Notes: generated from the letters alone by a model not told the origin. A DNA stretch of 64,000 nucleotides from Danxiaibacter sp048498555 (GCA_048498555.1 JBEHXT010000003.1:457215-521214), one strand, 5' to 3'; numbered from the stretch's first letter, positions 44,248-54,483 are shown. Numbers and translations: made by a program.

Positions 44248-46023
44248 TTACCATGGCTTACCTGTGCCCTGCAATAACCAAAACTTAGACCATGAACTGT
44301 TTTGTCCGTCTGGCCCTACATATGGTGTAGTCTCCAGCTTTGAAATAGCCTTGTTTGCGTTGTCGGTATTATTTTGGATCTCTGTATTGTGATAAGCAAA
44401 ACGCAATGGTAGTTGCGCACGGTATGACGCCCAGCCGATATTTAATGAAGGATAGCCGGTTCTTCTCCAATCCATATACGCTTCGTTACATGCCTGCCAT
44501 GAAGCAATCCATTTTTGTTCGATAATTCTCTGCAGCGTGTTATTAAATGCAACAGTTGGTTGTGCTATATAGCTGCTAAAGTTTTTTACACAGCCATAGT
44601 AATCGTTGACTTCTGATTGATAGGTTGAAAATACCTGCCAGTCGTCAAATGAAGCCTGCACGCCCCTGTTATACCAATCTTCAGCAGAGCCACCGCTAAT
44701 ATTCCATCCCTTGAATGCTGCTTCAGCAAGGTCAAAGCAAACTTCGCTATAAGAAGCCAGCTTTTGAACCAGTAATGAGCCGCTTGGATTATCATAAATA
44801 TCCTTTCTCAGATAAGATACATAGTTGTTGATGGATGTAGACTGTGTACCTGTACCATTGATATTGTACGAAAAGTCGTTATTGCTATAACTGATGGGTA
44901 TACCTACATATCTTGAAGCTGTATCATACAGGCCGTATACAGATGATAACACCGCGCCATAAGGCCTGTCAGTTGAATATGTAGCAGGATCGAATTGTTT
45001 AAAACGCGAGGCTGTTGCCGCCGCAGGGTTAATATAACGAACGTTATCCTGTACAAGAACAAGTGTTGTGTTATCGCCAGCCGCAAATTTGCTGGCATCC
45101 AACATAGACGGTGTTTGGATAGGCTCAGCCATTATGATAATGCGGGGATCTTTCAGGTCCTTCATTTTCATCGTGAGCGTACCGCTCATCTTGTTTCTGT
45201 CATATCCGGAACGGCCCTGGAATTTGCTGGAAAACTGATAAGATGTGCCTGCATCTGCACCTGGCAGAGGCATAGAAAAATCATCGTCGTTACCCTGGAA
45301 AACCTTATCTGAAATAGCTTCAACATCGGCCTTTACATCCATTTTTGATGACTGGCGCAGGTAGTATCTCAATAGCAATGAGTAGGCAAGCCTTTTCCAT
45401 TTGCCGGGATCGCCACCGTAAAACACGTCAGATGATTTTGTTACACTTGTTATCTCTTTGTAATCATCTGCATTGCCTTCCAGCAAAGGTATTGCAGCTT
45501 TCAGGTCTCTTATCACACGTGCATAGATAGCATCCTGTGAATCAAATACAGGGAATTGATTTTCGCTACCATCCAGATCACCATTTAAAGACAATGAATC
45601 TGGCGCATCTCCCCAAAAATCAGCAATACTGCCATAGTTGAAAGCACGCATCACCAATGAAACGCCCTGATGAAACTTCCAGCCGTTTTGCAATGCTTTT
45701 TGCGCCAGAAACTTGTTATCCCTCAGTATAGAATAATTAGTACTCCAGTCCACCGCATCCCATTTATATTGGGAAAAGCTATTTCCAAAAGCATCCTGGG
45801 CAGTTTGCTGCATAGCACCGGAAAACTGGCCCGAACCTAAGTTACCATACCACATGGCTGATTGCGTAAGTACACCTGCCATAAGATAGTCTGCAGAGGC
45901 CTCTGTAATGGTTATATTATTTGGGTCGCTGTTAAGAACAGTAAACTTTTTACAGGAAGCGCCCAGCAGCAATATGGTAAGGAAAACGCATACGGCTGTA
46001 ACTATATTTTTTGCGCTTTTCAT
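44248..46023 (-). CDS. SusD/RagB-type (SusD-like 2) glycan-binding lipoprotein
   Basis: 591 residues with a lipoprotein signal ending LLGASC. The start FTVLNSDPNNITITEASADYLMAGVLTQSAM and the NAGSGQFSGAMQQTAQ-like region mark the SusD-like 2 subfamily; C-terminal ACNEAYMDWRRTGYPSLNIG is the usual fold signature. It follows the SusC stop by 32 bases. It caps the outer-membrane channel and binds the oligosaccharide. Confidence 0.94.
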   Translation of the reverse strand: MKSAKNIVTAVCVFLTILLLGASCKKFTVLNSDPNNITITEASADYLMAGVLTQSAMWYGNLGSGQFSGAMQQTAQDAFGNSFSQYKWDAVDWSTNYSILRDNKFLAQKALQNGWKFHQGVSLVMRAFNYGSIADFWGDAPDSLSLNGDLDGSENQFPVFDSQDAIYARVIRDLKAAIPLLEGNADDYKEITSVTKSSDVFYGGDPGKWKRLAYSLLLRYYLRQSSKMDVKADVEAISDKVFQGNDDDFSMPLPGADAGTSYQFSSKFQGRSGYDRNKMSGTLTMKMKDLKDPRIIIMAEPIQTPSMLDASKFAAGDNTTLVLVQDNVRYINPAAATASRFKQFDPATYSTDRPYGAVLSSVYGLYDTASRYVGIPISYSNNDFSYNINGTGTQSTSINNYVSYLRKDIYDNPSGSLLVQKLASYSEVCFDLAEAAFKGWNISGGSAEDWYNRGVQASFDDWQVFSTYQSEVNDYYGCVKNFSSYIAQPTVAFNNTLQRIIEQKWIASWQACNEAYMDWRRTGYPSLNIGWASYRAQLPLRFAYHNTEIQNNTDNANKAISKLETTPYVGPDGQNSSWSKFWLLQGTGKPW

Positions 46024-46055
46024 CTTTTATTATTTAATTTTTTTAGAATAGCGGT

Positions 46056-49000
46056 TTAGAAACGAACATTTAGTTTAATACCGATAGGCAATGTCCATGG
46101 AGTGATATTGTATCTTTCAATACCCTGCCTGAACTGTGAACCGTTGCCCTGCGCACCTGTTTGGAACTGGAACGCCATTTCCGGATCTATACCAGCTTTA
46201 GCTTTTGTCCAAAGTATAACGTTGCTTGAATAAACACCTACTGTGATGCCCTGCAGTTTTAACCTGTCAGAAAAACTTTTAGGCAGTTGAGCGGTTAGTG
46301 TAATCTCTCTTAGTTTAAGATAAGATGCATCAAACATGCTCATGCGTGCAAAAGTCCAGCTTCCAGTAGCAGCATCTTCATAGTTATCCAGCTTTGTTGT
46401 GGCTGGGTCGCCAAGATTTTCAATATAACCGCCATTGCCATCTTCGTAAACACCCGGATAAAATGCACCATCGTTAATGGTTATGTTACCATTGGTTGTA
46501 TACGGGAAGCCGCCTGTTTCTTTAGTTGGGCCACCCACCAGGTTAAACATTCCCAGGTTGGGGTTGATCTTAATGAACTTATCAGGGTTTGATTTAAGAT
46601 AGCCTGGGATATCGTTGGCGTGGCTGGCAGGAATAGGTATACCCATATTTGTTTGCCTTGCCATAGCTGCATCAGACTGCAGGTAGCGATATGTTTGAGA
46701 GAAGAATGTGCCGCCTAAACGCATGTCAAAGCTTGCGGACAGGGTGAACATTTTCCATTTAACAGCTGTTTGCAATCCCATACGAAGTTTAGGGTTGAAA
46801 TTGCCCACCACTTCTTTATGCTGAAAGTCTCCATTGCCTTCTCTCTGTAAAAATCCGCCGTTATCCAGTAAAGGATAGCCATAGTATGGTGATGTTTTAT
46901 CTGTTACTGTAGCTACTCTGTTATCCCAGATCTGGCCTAACTTACCATCGCTGATAACCTGGTTGCCTTTGCTATCAAATGAATTAGGAATTGGCTGGCC
47001 TTTTGCATATGTCCATGAGCCGCTGTTTCCATCCTGCCAGAAAGAGAAATAAGATACGCCATTAGCAAGAGACATAATATAAGCGTCATTTTTAGTGTAG
47101 TTAACACTTAAATCCCATGTCCAATCCTTCTTTGAAATTATCGTACCACCCACTTGCAGTTCAAGACCCTGGCTGCGTACAAGGCCAGCATTGATTTGTC
47201 TGCCGGTATAGCCTGAAGAAGCCGGTGTATTGATAGCTAATACCTGGTTCTTATTATCAGACCTGTAAATAGTACCTTCAAAATGCAGGCGGTTATTGAA
47301 TAAGCCGAGGTCAATACCTATTTCTTTTGAAATGGCCTGTTCTGGTTTTAAAGTTGGGTTCTTAAGCCTTGATGAAGTTGCCTGAGTAACAATTCCGCCA
47401 AAGCTACCGATACCAGCAGTACCATATAAATTATATGGATCTGTATCCTTACCCACACTGGCCCAGCCGCCACGAACCTTAAACAGGCTGATAGTTTTGC
47501 TCATATTAAACATCTTGTTTACGAGCAAGCTTAATGAAGCAGATGGATAGAAATATGAGTTATTGTTTGAAGGCAGCGTGCTTGACCAATCGTTTCTGCC
47601 TGTCAGATCAAGGTAAGCAAGATCTCTAAAACCTAAAGATGCTGTCGCATACAAGCTGTACACTGACTTTTGAGACCAGCCTGATGAACTGCGAAGGTTT
47701 GCCTGAGCAATGTTAGACACGTTAAAGAACTCAGGAGCAATGATACCTGCTTTTGATGCAGAATACACCTGGTTAACGTTTGAATAAACATACTGAATGT
47801 TACCTCCGGCAGATGCAGAAAAATCAAAGTCACTGGCAAACGTATTATGATAGGTAGTCAAGAAATCTGTATTGCTCTCTGTATTCATAATATTAGTCAA
47901 CCCATAATAACCGTTTCTTTCATCATTATAGCTCTTTGAGATTTTTGTTTCACGGTCTTCATAAGCAAGATCCTGTGAGTAACGCAAAAATGCGCTAAAG
48001 TGAGGATTAAACTGGTAGCTTGCTTTAAGGTTACCAAACAGGTGGTTACGCAAATAGCTGTTTTTAACCTGGTTAAGCGTAAACCATGGGTTATTCTCAC
48101 CGTTATTATAAGGATCCAGCACATCAGGATTTTCATCCACGCCAACTGGTGGTAGTGCTTTCATTTGCTGTACACCTGGTGATAACCAGTAATTTTTCAT
48201 TTGTCTTATGTCAACACTGGGTGATATGTAAGCAACATCTTTCAATACACCATTATTGCCTGCAACTACATTATCTGAAAGTGAACGGGTGTAGTTAATA
48301 GAAGTTGAAAATACCAGGCCGCTGTTCAACTTATGCTCAAGATTTAAAGCAAGGTTGTTTCTTGATACGCCAGTTGTAGGTATAATACCTTTATTGGTTA
48401 GGTTGGTAAAAGAAAACCTGTAGTTGTCTTTATCTGTTGAGTTCTCAATAGAAATACCGTTGGTAGTAGTAAGACCAGTTTGAACAAAGTTTTTAAGATT
48501 GTTGTGGCTTACCATAGGCAGTGGAATATAATTTCCGTTTGCATCTTTAGGGCTGTTCCATTGTATAGCGTTAATGCCCGTATTTAAAGGTGTACCAAAA
48601 CGGTAAGTATCTGTGCCTGCCAAATCTACCATTGTGCCCTTCCAGCTATTAAAGCCGTTTGGTGTTGTATAAGGGTCAGTTCCTACAGTGTAAGACTGGT
48701 TTGTTGGCAGATAGTGATATGGCATATCAAACTGAGTATTTGAGTTGATAGTCACCCCAAGACCCCTTGATTTTTTACCAGATTTAGTAGTGATGATAAT
48801 TACACCGTTACCTGCGCGTGAACCGTACAATGCCGCAGCACTTGGACCTTTAAGTATAGATACACTTTCAATGTCATTAGGGTTAAGGTCACTCATTGCG
48901 TTACCATAATCCACGTCATTATTGCTACCGTTGTTTACGCCGATATTACTGAGTGAGTTTTTGATAGGCACACCGTCGATTACAAATAACGGTTGGTTAT

Positions 49001-49583
49001 CACTGTTCAGTGAGCGGATACCACGTATCACCACACTTACAGACGCTGTTGGAGAAGCACCGGTAGCACTTACGGCTACACCAGATACTTTACCAGCCAT
49101 TGAGTTAAGCGCGTTAGTTTGGGCCACTTTGTTCATATCATCGCCTTTGATCTGACCCACGTCATAACCGAGCGACTTTTTTGCCCTGGTAATACCAAGC
49201 GCCGTAACTACAACACCTGTAAGGGTATTGTTTTTACCAGCCTGCATGGAAGCATTGATATTGGTTTGTCCGTTTAACGGAATTTCCAGCGTATCATAGC
49301 CAACATAGGTAAATACAAGCACTGCTTGCGGGTTTGATACGTGAAGCTCAAAGCCTCCTGCACCATTGGTAGTGGTTGCATTTTTCTTGCCTTTTTCAAG
49401 TACTGTAACGGCGGGCAGCGGCGTGTTGCCATCTGTGACCTTACCTTTAATAGTACTTAGTCCTTCCTTCCTGTTACCTGCTGCGCCATCTTGGGCAATA
49501 GCCAGACTGCAGGCAAAAAAAGTGAAGCCTGTCAGCAGCAGCAGCCATTTCAGAAATGACTGATGCGTGAAGTTTTTAGTCAT
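46056..49583 (-). CDS. SusC/RagA-type TonB-dependent outer-membrane transporter
   Basis: 1175 residues with a signal peptide ending SLAIAQ. Carboxypeptidase-regulatory domain (about 40-120, STIKGKVTDGNTPLPAVTVLEKG), TonB-box-like TGVVVTALGITRAKKSLGY, plug (about 125-270) with RGIRSLNSDNQPLFVIDGVPI, then a large barrel ending IGIKLNVRF. It imports glycan fragments using TonB. It pairs with the following SusD. Amino-sugar polymer as substrate is inferred from GH20, MurQ and NagX neighbours. Confidence 0.95.
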   Translation of the reverse strand: MTKNFTHQSFLKWLLLLTGFTFFACSLAIAQDGAAGNRKEGLSTIKGKVTDGNTPLPAVTVLEKGKKNATTTNGAGGFELHVSNPQAVLVFTYVGYDTLEIPLNGQTNINASMQAGKNNTLTGVVVTALGITRAKKSLGYDVGQIKGDDMNKVAQTNALNSMAGKVSGVAVSATGASPTASVSVVIRGIRSLNSDNQPLFVIDGVPIKNSLSNIGVNNGSNNDVDYGNAMSDLNPNDIESVSILKGPSAAALYGSRAGNGVIIITTKSGKKSRGLGVTINSNTQFDMPYHYLPTNQSYTVGTDPYTTPNGFNSWKGTMVDLAGTDTYRFGTPLNTGINAIQWNSPKDANGNYIPLPMVSHNNLKNFVQTGLTTTNGISIENSTDKDNYRFSFTNLTNKGIIPTTGVSRNNLALNLEHKLNSGLVFSTSINYTRSLSDNVVAGNNGVLKDVAYISPSVDIRQMKNYWLSPGVQQMKALPPVGVDENPDVLDPYNNGENNPWFTLNQVKNSYLRNHLFGNLKASYQFNPHFSAFLRYSQDLAYEDRETKISKSYNDERNGYYGLTNIMNTESNTDFLTTYHNTFASDFDFSASAGGNIQYVYSNVNQVYSASKAGIIAPEFFNVSNIAQANLRSSSGWSQKSVYSLYATASLGFRDLAYLDLTGRNDWSSTLPSNNNSYFYPSASLSLLVNKMFNMSKTISLFKVRGGWASVGKDTDPYNLYGTAGIGSFGGIVTQATSSRLKNPTLKPEQAISKEIGIDLGLFNNRLHFEGTIYRSDNKNQVLAINTPASSGYTGRQINAGLVRSQGLELQVGGTIISKKDWTWDLSVNYTKNDAYIMSLANGVSYFSFWQDGNSGSWTYAKGQPIPNSFDSKGNQVISDGKLGQIWDNRVATVTDKTSPYYGYPLLDNGGFLQREGNGDFQHKEVVGNFNPKLRMGLQTAVKWKMFTLSASFDMRLGGTFFSQTYRYLQSDAAMARQTNMGIPIPASHANDIPGYLKSNPDKFIKINPNLGMFNLVGGPTKETGGFPYTTNGNITINDGAFYPGVYEDGNGGYIENLGDPATTKLDNYEDAATGSWTFARMSMFDASYLKLREITLTAQLPKSFSDRLKLQGITVGVYSSNVILWTKAKAGIDPEMAFQFQTGAQGNGSQFRQGIERYNITPWTLPIGIKLNVRF

Positions 49584-50001
49584 TTGATTTAAAATTTGCA
49601 GTTAGAGAATCATAGCCACAACAACCTTCATGGCTATGCAACTATGTGGATACGAAAAATTATTGAATTGTGTTTACGTAAGTTTTACAGCGCAACAATC
49701 GTCTACGCTATACAGTATTCGGCCAGGTAAGTCAGCCAAATAAAATCAATATTTACTGTTTTATCATATGGGGGCAATTATTAATGGTACAAATTTTTTC
49801 TTTTCATTTTTCATATTTTGGTTAGCACTTTGGTAGGGATAAATTTAGACCGTTCTCTAAAGCGTCCGTTCCAAAATGCTTTCCTTGTTTTGTACGATAT
49901 TATCCTGCAAGCGAACCTATAAATTGGCAGCCGTCATGAGTTAATAATCAATAGTGAAAGTTTTCACACAACACACTATTTAAATATTATCACTTTGTTA
50001 T
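49584..50001 (-). promoter_or_regulatory. SusC leader region with an 8-bp hairpin
   Basis: CATAGCCA (49611-49618) and TGGCTATG (49631-49638) form a perfect stem with a 12-base loop, 28 bases before the SusC start on the minus strand. Such leader structures may control translation. The rest of the gap is A+T-rich and carries no gene. The DeoR stop precedes it; no strong terminator was seen, so read-through into SusC is possible. Confidence 0.45.
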
Positions 50002-50754
50002 TTATAACAGCACAGGCATTTCTGCACCACTGTACTCTGCCAGCACCGGGCTATCAGGCGCCAATTCAGTCACCAGGTAATCAACATCTTCCACACCTGC
50101 TATCTTAATGCGTTTTACAGAATTAAATTTTTCGGCAATGGTAACAACTGCAACTTTTTTTGCTGCTCTCATCATTGCTTTTATCACTTGTACTACATCC
50201 CAGTCAGAATCAGTCAATCCGTCTTCCAGCGATATGCCATTTGTGCCTATTATGCATAGGTCGGGTTTAATATTTCCAATCTCATATATTACGGTTGCGC
50301 CTGTGTGAATGTTAGCGTTTTTAGCCAGCTTGCCACCTATTGATATTACTTCTATATTCTCATGTTCAGCCAGGGCCAGTGCAACCTGGGGACTCACTGT
50401 TAAAAAAGTTGCTTGCAGATCTGAGGGAATTTTTTTGGCAATTTCCATAATGGTCGTTCCACCTTCCACCAATATCATCATGCCTTTTTCAAAGAGCCCA
50501 ATTACCTTATCGGCAATAAACTGCTTCGCCTCAAGTGCATAAACCGGGTTTTGATTATTAAAAGGATAATGAAAAGTTTTACTCATTGCGCCGCCATGCA
50601 CCTTTAAGATTAAGCCCTGGTCAGACATTTCATTCAAATCTCGACGCACAGTGTCTTCGGAAACTTGCAGCTTTTCACTTAAGTCTGTCGAATACACTTT
50701 GTTATGAAGATTTATTTCTTTTAGGATGATCTGATGTCTTTCTTCCTTAAGCAT
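50002..50754 (-). CDS. DeoR family transcriptional regulator
   Basis: 250 residues. HTH at about 6-57 (RHQIILKEINLHNKVYSTDLSEKLQVSEDTVRRDLNEM) and a DeoR C-terminal sensor domain (about 75-235, MILVEGGTTIMEIAKKI, VISIGGKLAKNANIHTGATVIYEI). These repressors respond to phosphorylated sugars. It is divergent from MurQ across 96 bases that hold a two-copy TTGCGTTT motif, so control of both MurQ and the SusC operon by an amino-sugar phosphate is likely. Confidence 0.95.
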   Translation of the reverse strand: MLKEERHQIILKEINLHNKVYSTDLSEKLQVSEDTVRRDLNEMSDQGLILKVHGGAMSKTFHYPFNNQNPVYALEAKQFIADKVIGLFEKGMMILVEGGTTIMEIAKKIPSDLQATFLTVSPQVALALAEHENIEVISIGGKLAKNANIHTGATVIYEIGNIKPDLCIIGTNGISLEDGLTDSDWDVVQVIKAMMRAAKKVAVVTIAEKFNSVKRIKIAGVEDVDYLVTELAPDSPVLAEYSGAEMPVLL

Positions 50755-50788
50755 GCGACTTCGTTAGATTAGATACTAAATATACAAC

Positions 50789-50810
50789 TTTTGCGTTTAT
50801 TTGCGTTTTT
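50789..50810. promoter_or_regulatory. Candidate DeoR operator: tandem direct repeat
   Basis: TTGCGTTTAT (50791-50800) is followed directly by TTGCGTTTTT (50801-50810), so the same face of DNA is presented one turn apart, as in many DeoR-family operators. It lies in the DeoR/MurQ divergent promoter, 41 bases before the MurQ start. Binding is inferred. Confidence 0.6.
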
Positions 50811-50850
50811 TTTATTTAAATTACAGAACAAAACTGCAAAAATTAATATT

Positions 50851-51657
50851 ATGGTAAAGATCACGGAACAGGCATCTTCGCATAGAAGCCTGGAAACCAA
50901 AACAGTAGAAGAAATAACCTTACTTATAAACGAGGAAGATACCACTGTTGCTTATGCGATTAAAAATGCATTAACGCAGATTAATGCACTTATAAGTGCT
51001 GTTGTAGACCGTTTAAAGAACGGGGGACGGTTGTTTTATTTGGGTGCGGGCAGTGGAGGAAGACTGTCAGTATTAGATGCGATTGAACTCCCTACCACTT
51101 TTGGTATTGAAAAGGGCATCGTAAATACCATTCTCGCAGGCGGCGTTGAGCATTTAGTAGAGGCACGCGAAGAAATGGAAGATAATTATATGGAAGGCTG
51201 GGAAAGGCTACAGGCAGAAGATATATCATCAAAAGATATGGTGATCGGCATTTCAGCCAGTGGAACTACCCCCTTTGTACTCGGAGCGCTTGAAGCTTGC
51301 CGCGAATACAAGATAACTACGGGTTGTATTGTAAGCAATCCTGCGAGCCCAATAGCGGAGGTTGCAAATTTTCCGGTTGAAGTTATCACGGGGCCAGAGT
51401 TTATTACCGGCAGCACGAGAATGAAATGTGGCACCGCGCAAAAAATGTTGTTTGATATGATCAGTACCACAGCCATGATTCAACTCGGCCGTGTAGAAGA
51501 CAATCAAATGGTAAACGTACTACTGATAAATGATAAGATAACGGACCGCGCTGTTAAAATGCTGATGAATAAAACCGGCATCACAGATTATGATAAGGCA
51601 AAGAAAATATTACTTGAGCACGGCAGTGTTAAACTGGCAGCAGAATATTTGCGATAA
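50851..51657 (+). CDS. murQ: N-acetylmuramic acid 6-phosphate etherase
   Basis: 268 residues from MVKITEQASSH; the upstream 20 codons lie in the operator and are not translated. Single SIS domain (about 48-210) with sugar-binding GAGSGGRLSVLDAIELPTTFG, GISASGTTPFV and the signature GSTRMKCGTAQKMLFDMIS. It cleaves the lactyl ether of MurNAc-6-phosphate, giving GlcNAc-6-phosphate and D-lactate in the cytoplasm. No MurNAc kinase or NagA/NagB genes lie in the window. Confidence 0.95.
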   Translation: MVKITEQASSHRSLETKTVEEITLLINEEDTTVAYAIKNALTQINALISAVVDRLKNGGRLFYLGAGSGGRLSVLDAIELPTTFGIEKGIVNTILAGGVEHLVEAREEMEDNYMEGWERLQAEDISSKDMVIGISASGTTPFVLGALEACREYKITTGCIVSNPASPIAEVANFPVEVITGPEFITGSTRMKCGTAQKMLFDMISTTAMIQLGRVEDNQMVNVLLINDKITDRAVKMLMNKTGITDYDKAKKILLEHGSVKLAAEYLR

Positions 51658-51972
51658 AGAAATCAACTACCATTTATCATTCACGATTTGCGAAGTATGA
51701 ATTACCCGGCTTAAAAGTTGAACGGCTTCACTCACGAACCTGTTGTTTGAGAGACCTTAACTGGCATACCATCGACAGGTTTGTATACAAGCACATTCAC
51801 CGCACAGCTCAGTGTATGCCCAGTGTTCTCCGTGTAATCTTTTTTGTTACACAGAGAAATAACCTGAGGAGGCACTGAGCTTCGCAAAGCCAGATCAGCA
51901 GATGCTTCATCAACTTACTTTCTTAAATAAACGATTAAACTCCGTTTATATAACCATAACGATGCGACACAT
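51658..51972. other. Intergenic region between murQ and the sugar transporter
   Basis: No gene visible. A degenerate repeat (ACGATTTGCGAAGTATGAA, from 51684) resembles one at 37380-37405 downstream of the tandem-module gene. An imperfect hairpin (GTGTAA / TTACAC, about 51834-51854) precedes the transporter. Confidence 0.4.
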
Positions 51973-53232
51973 ATGAAATTCTTACACAAACCCATTTTTA
52001 TTATAGGCATGCTTTTTTTTGTATTTGGCTTCGTAACATGGCTTGGCGCAGTGCTAATTCCATATTTAAGGATAGCCTGCCAGCTCAATGATGTTGCGGG
52101 CTACCTGGTAGCCTTTTCATTTTACATTTCTTATGCAGTTATGGCAATTCCTGCAGCGAAAGTACTGCGGTTAACAGGATACAAAAAAGGCATGAGCTTA
52201 GGATTGCTTATTATGGCTGCCGGTGCGGCATTGTTTATTCCTGCAGCTTTTATGCGCTCCTACCCCCTATTTTTAACCGGCCTTTTTGTACAGGGCACGG
52301 GCCTTGCCATTTTACAAACCGCATCAAACCCATACATAACTATATTGGGCCCTCACGAAAGTGCGGCGCGCCGTATTAGTATTATGGGTATTTGCAGCGG
52401 CATAGCCAGTGTTATCGGGCCATTGCTAATTGGTGCTGTTATTCTGAAGGATGCCGATGGCGTTAAAGCTCGTATAGCCACAATGCCTTTTGCAGAAAAA
52501 ACAATGGTTCTAAACAACCTGGCGCATAGAGTAATAATACCTTATCTGATTATTGTTGTAGTACTTGTTTTTTTAGCCATGCTGGTATATTTCTCCAGCT
52601 TACCAGAAGTTGATGCCGATGCAGAAAATGAAACTGTGGCATCGGCCAATAACAATAAAACCAGCATATTCCAGTTTCCACACCTGCTCCTTGGCGTATT
52701 CACATTGTTTCTTTACGTAGGAGTTGAAGTAATTGCAGGCGATACCATTGTTAACTACGCCGCATCGCAAGGCATATCGCTTTCTGTTGCAAGGTTCTTT
52801 GCCAGTTGCACGCAGGTATGTATGCTGGCCGGATATATTATTGGCATTATAGCTATTCCAAAATATATATCACAGGTAAGAGCATTAAAAATATCGCCGG
52901 TAGCAGGCCTTCTGTTTGCATGTATTGCGCTCTGCACCACCGGCCTGGTATCCGTTACTTTTATAGCTTTACTAGGGCTGGCAAATTCGCTTATCTGGCC
53001 TTCTATATGGCCGCTTGCTATTAATGGCCTGGGCAGGTTTACTAAAATTGGTTCATCATTATTAATCATTGCCATTGGAGGTGGCGCTATTCTGCCGCTT
53101 GTATATGGCTGGCTTGCGCATATTGCCCAACCACAACAGGCATATTGGCTGGTAATTCCCTGCTACATCACTATCTGGCTATATGCAAAAGCGGGGCACA
53201 AAGTTGGCCTATCATTAAAACGAACTGTATAA
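51973..53232 (+). CDS. MFS sugar transporter, FucP/NagP type
   Basis: 419 residues with twelve predicted helices. It begins HKPIFIIGMLFFVFGFVTWLGAVLIPYLRIACQLND, matching the FucP/GlcP/NagP group; GYKKGMSLGLLIMAAGAALFIPAA and QTASNPYITILGPHESAARRISIMG are characteristic. An inner-membrane proton symporter for a sugar. With MurQ, GH20 and NagX beside it, GlcNAc or MurNAc is the likely substrate, but the sequence alone does not set this. Confidence 0.9.
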   Translation: MKFLHKPIFIIGMLFFVFGFVTWLGAVLIPYLRIACQLNDVAGYLVAFSFYISYAVMAIPAAKVLRLTGYKKGMSLGLLIMAAGAALFIPAAFMRSYPLFLTGLFVQGTGLAILQTASNPYITILGPHESAARRISIMGICSGIASVIGPLLIGAVILKDADGVKARIATMPFAEKTMVLNNLAHRVIIPYLIIVVVLVFLAMLVYFSSLPEVDADAENETVASANNNKTSIFQFPHLLLGVFTLFLYVGVEVIAGDTIVNYAASQGISLSVARFFASCTQVCMLAGYIIGIIAIPKYISQVRALKISPVAGLLFACIALCTTGLVSVTFIALLGLANSLIWPSIWPLAINGLGRFTKIGSSLLIIAIGGGAILPLVYGWLAHIAQPQQAYWLVIPCYITIWLYAKAGHKVGLSLKRTV

Positions 53233-53382
53233 TACCTGCACATGACTGCGGCGCAGCCAAAGCGTTTTAAAATATCCATAAAGCAATTTGGCGCTTTAGC
53301 TATTGCAGAAATTATATTTCTTGAAAGTATTCATTTGCTATATAAATCTCTCATTCCGCCAATCACTTTTAAATTATCTGAA

Positions 53383-54483
53383 TTGAAACAGCATTTAATA
53401 AGAAGAGTAGTTTATGTGTGCCTGACTTTTGGCCTTATAACTATTGTAACCAATACCACATGCGCACAAGCACATAAAACTGAGAATATAGTTATTGTTA
53501 CGCTTGATGGCATGCGATGGCAGGAAATATTTGGTGGCATTGATACCGCCTTGATGAATAACCCGAAGTATACAAGAGACAAAGACAACCTGCAGGAGCA
53601 TTTTGGCGGAGATATATCATCCGAAAAAAGAAAGAAGCTAATGCCATTTTTCTGGAGTACAATTGAACAAAAAGGCCAGCTTTATGGCAACAGAAACATT
53701 GGCAATTTAGTGAATGTTGCTAATCCGTATAAAATATCTTACCCTGGTTATAACGAAATGTTTACCGGATATCCGGATTCGTCGATCAGCAAAAATGATA
53801 AAGTTCCTAACCCTAATGTTACGGTTCTTGAATACCTCAACAAACAACCGAAATATGCGGGAAAGATTGCAGCATTTGCCACATGGGATAGGTTTCCGTA
53901 TATACTTAATAAGCAAAGAAGCGGTATACACATTAATGCCGATAACGACACGCTTGCTCTGACTTCTTCCAACGCTGCTTTATACAACTCAATTAACAGG
54001 ATGACACCAAGGCCTTTGGCCTGCAGGCCGGACATGATCACTTACCTGTACGCAAAAGAATACCTGGAAGAAAAGAAACCCAATGTATTGCTTGTCTCCT
54101 TTTTAGAAACAGACTACGCGGCACACAACGGTATGTATGATTTGTACGTTACAAGCGCACATGCGGAGGATGCAATGATTGAAGACTTATGGAATACGTT
54201 ACAGCAAATGCCTCAGTACAAAAATAAAACTACACTCATCATCACATGTGATCATGGACGTGGTGATAAGATAAAAGATCAATGGACATCTCACGGCGGA
54301 CTGATAGATTCAGGCGGAACATGGATTGCAGTCATCGGCCCTGATAGCCCGGCCCTGGGCGAGGTGCGCACGGAAGGCCAGCTTTATCAAAAGCAAATTG
54401 CTCCAACAGTTGGAAAGCTACTGGGTGTAAATTTTATTCCGAAGGATGCTACTTCACTGCCGATAAAGAAAATTGTTCAATAA
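53383..54483 (+). CDS. Exported alkaline-phosphatase-superfamily phosphodiesterase/phosphatase
   Basis: I chose the TTG at 53383 because it gives a typical signal peptide (LKQHLIRRVVYVCLTFGL ... TTCAQ); the ATG at 53242, 9 bases after the transporter stop, would put 47 non-signal residues first. Catalytic landmarks: VTLDGMRWQEIFGG (metal Asp), SYPGYNEMFTGYPDS (nucleophile Ser/Thr region), ETDYAAHNG and TCDHGRGD (metal Asp/His), WTSHGG. These are typical of type I phosphodiesterase/nucleotide pyrophosphatase proteins. Periplasmic action on a phosphate ester is expected. It belongs to the MurQ-MFS unit. Confidence 0.85.
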   Translation: MKQHLIRRVVYVCLTFGLITIVTNTTCAQAHKTENIVIVTLDGMRWQEIFGGIDTALMNNPKYTRDKDNLQEHFGGDISSEKRKKLMPFFWSTIEQKGQLYGNRNIGNLVNVANPYKISYPGYNEMFTGYPDSSISKNDKVPNPNVTVLEYLNKQPKYAGKIAAFATWDRFPYILNKQRSGIHINADNDTLALTSSNAALYNSINRMTPRPLACRPDMITYLYAKEYLEEKKPNVLLVSFLETDYAAHNGMYDLYVTSAHAEDAMIEDLWNTLQQMPQYKNKTTLIITCDHGRGDKIKDQWTSHGGLIDSGGTWIAVIGPDSPALGEVRTEGQLYQKQIAPTVGKLLGVNFIPKDATSLPIKKIVQ

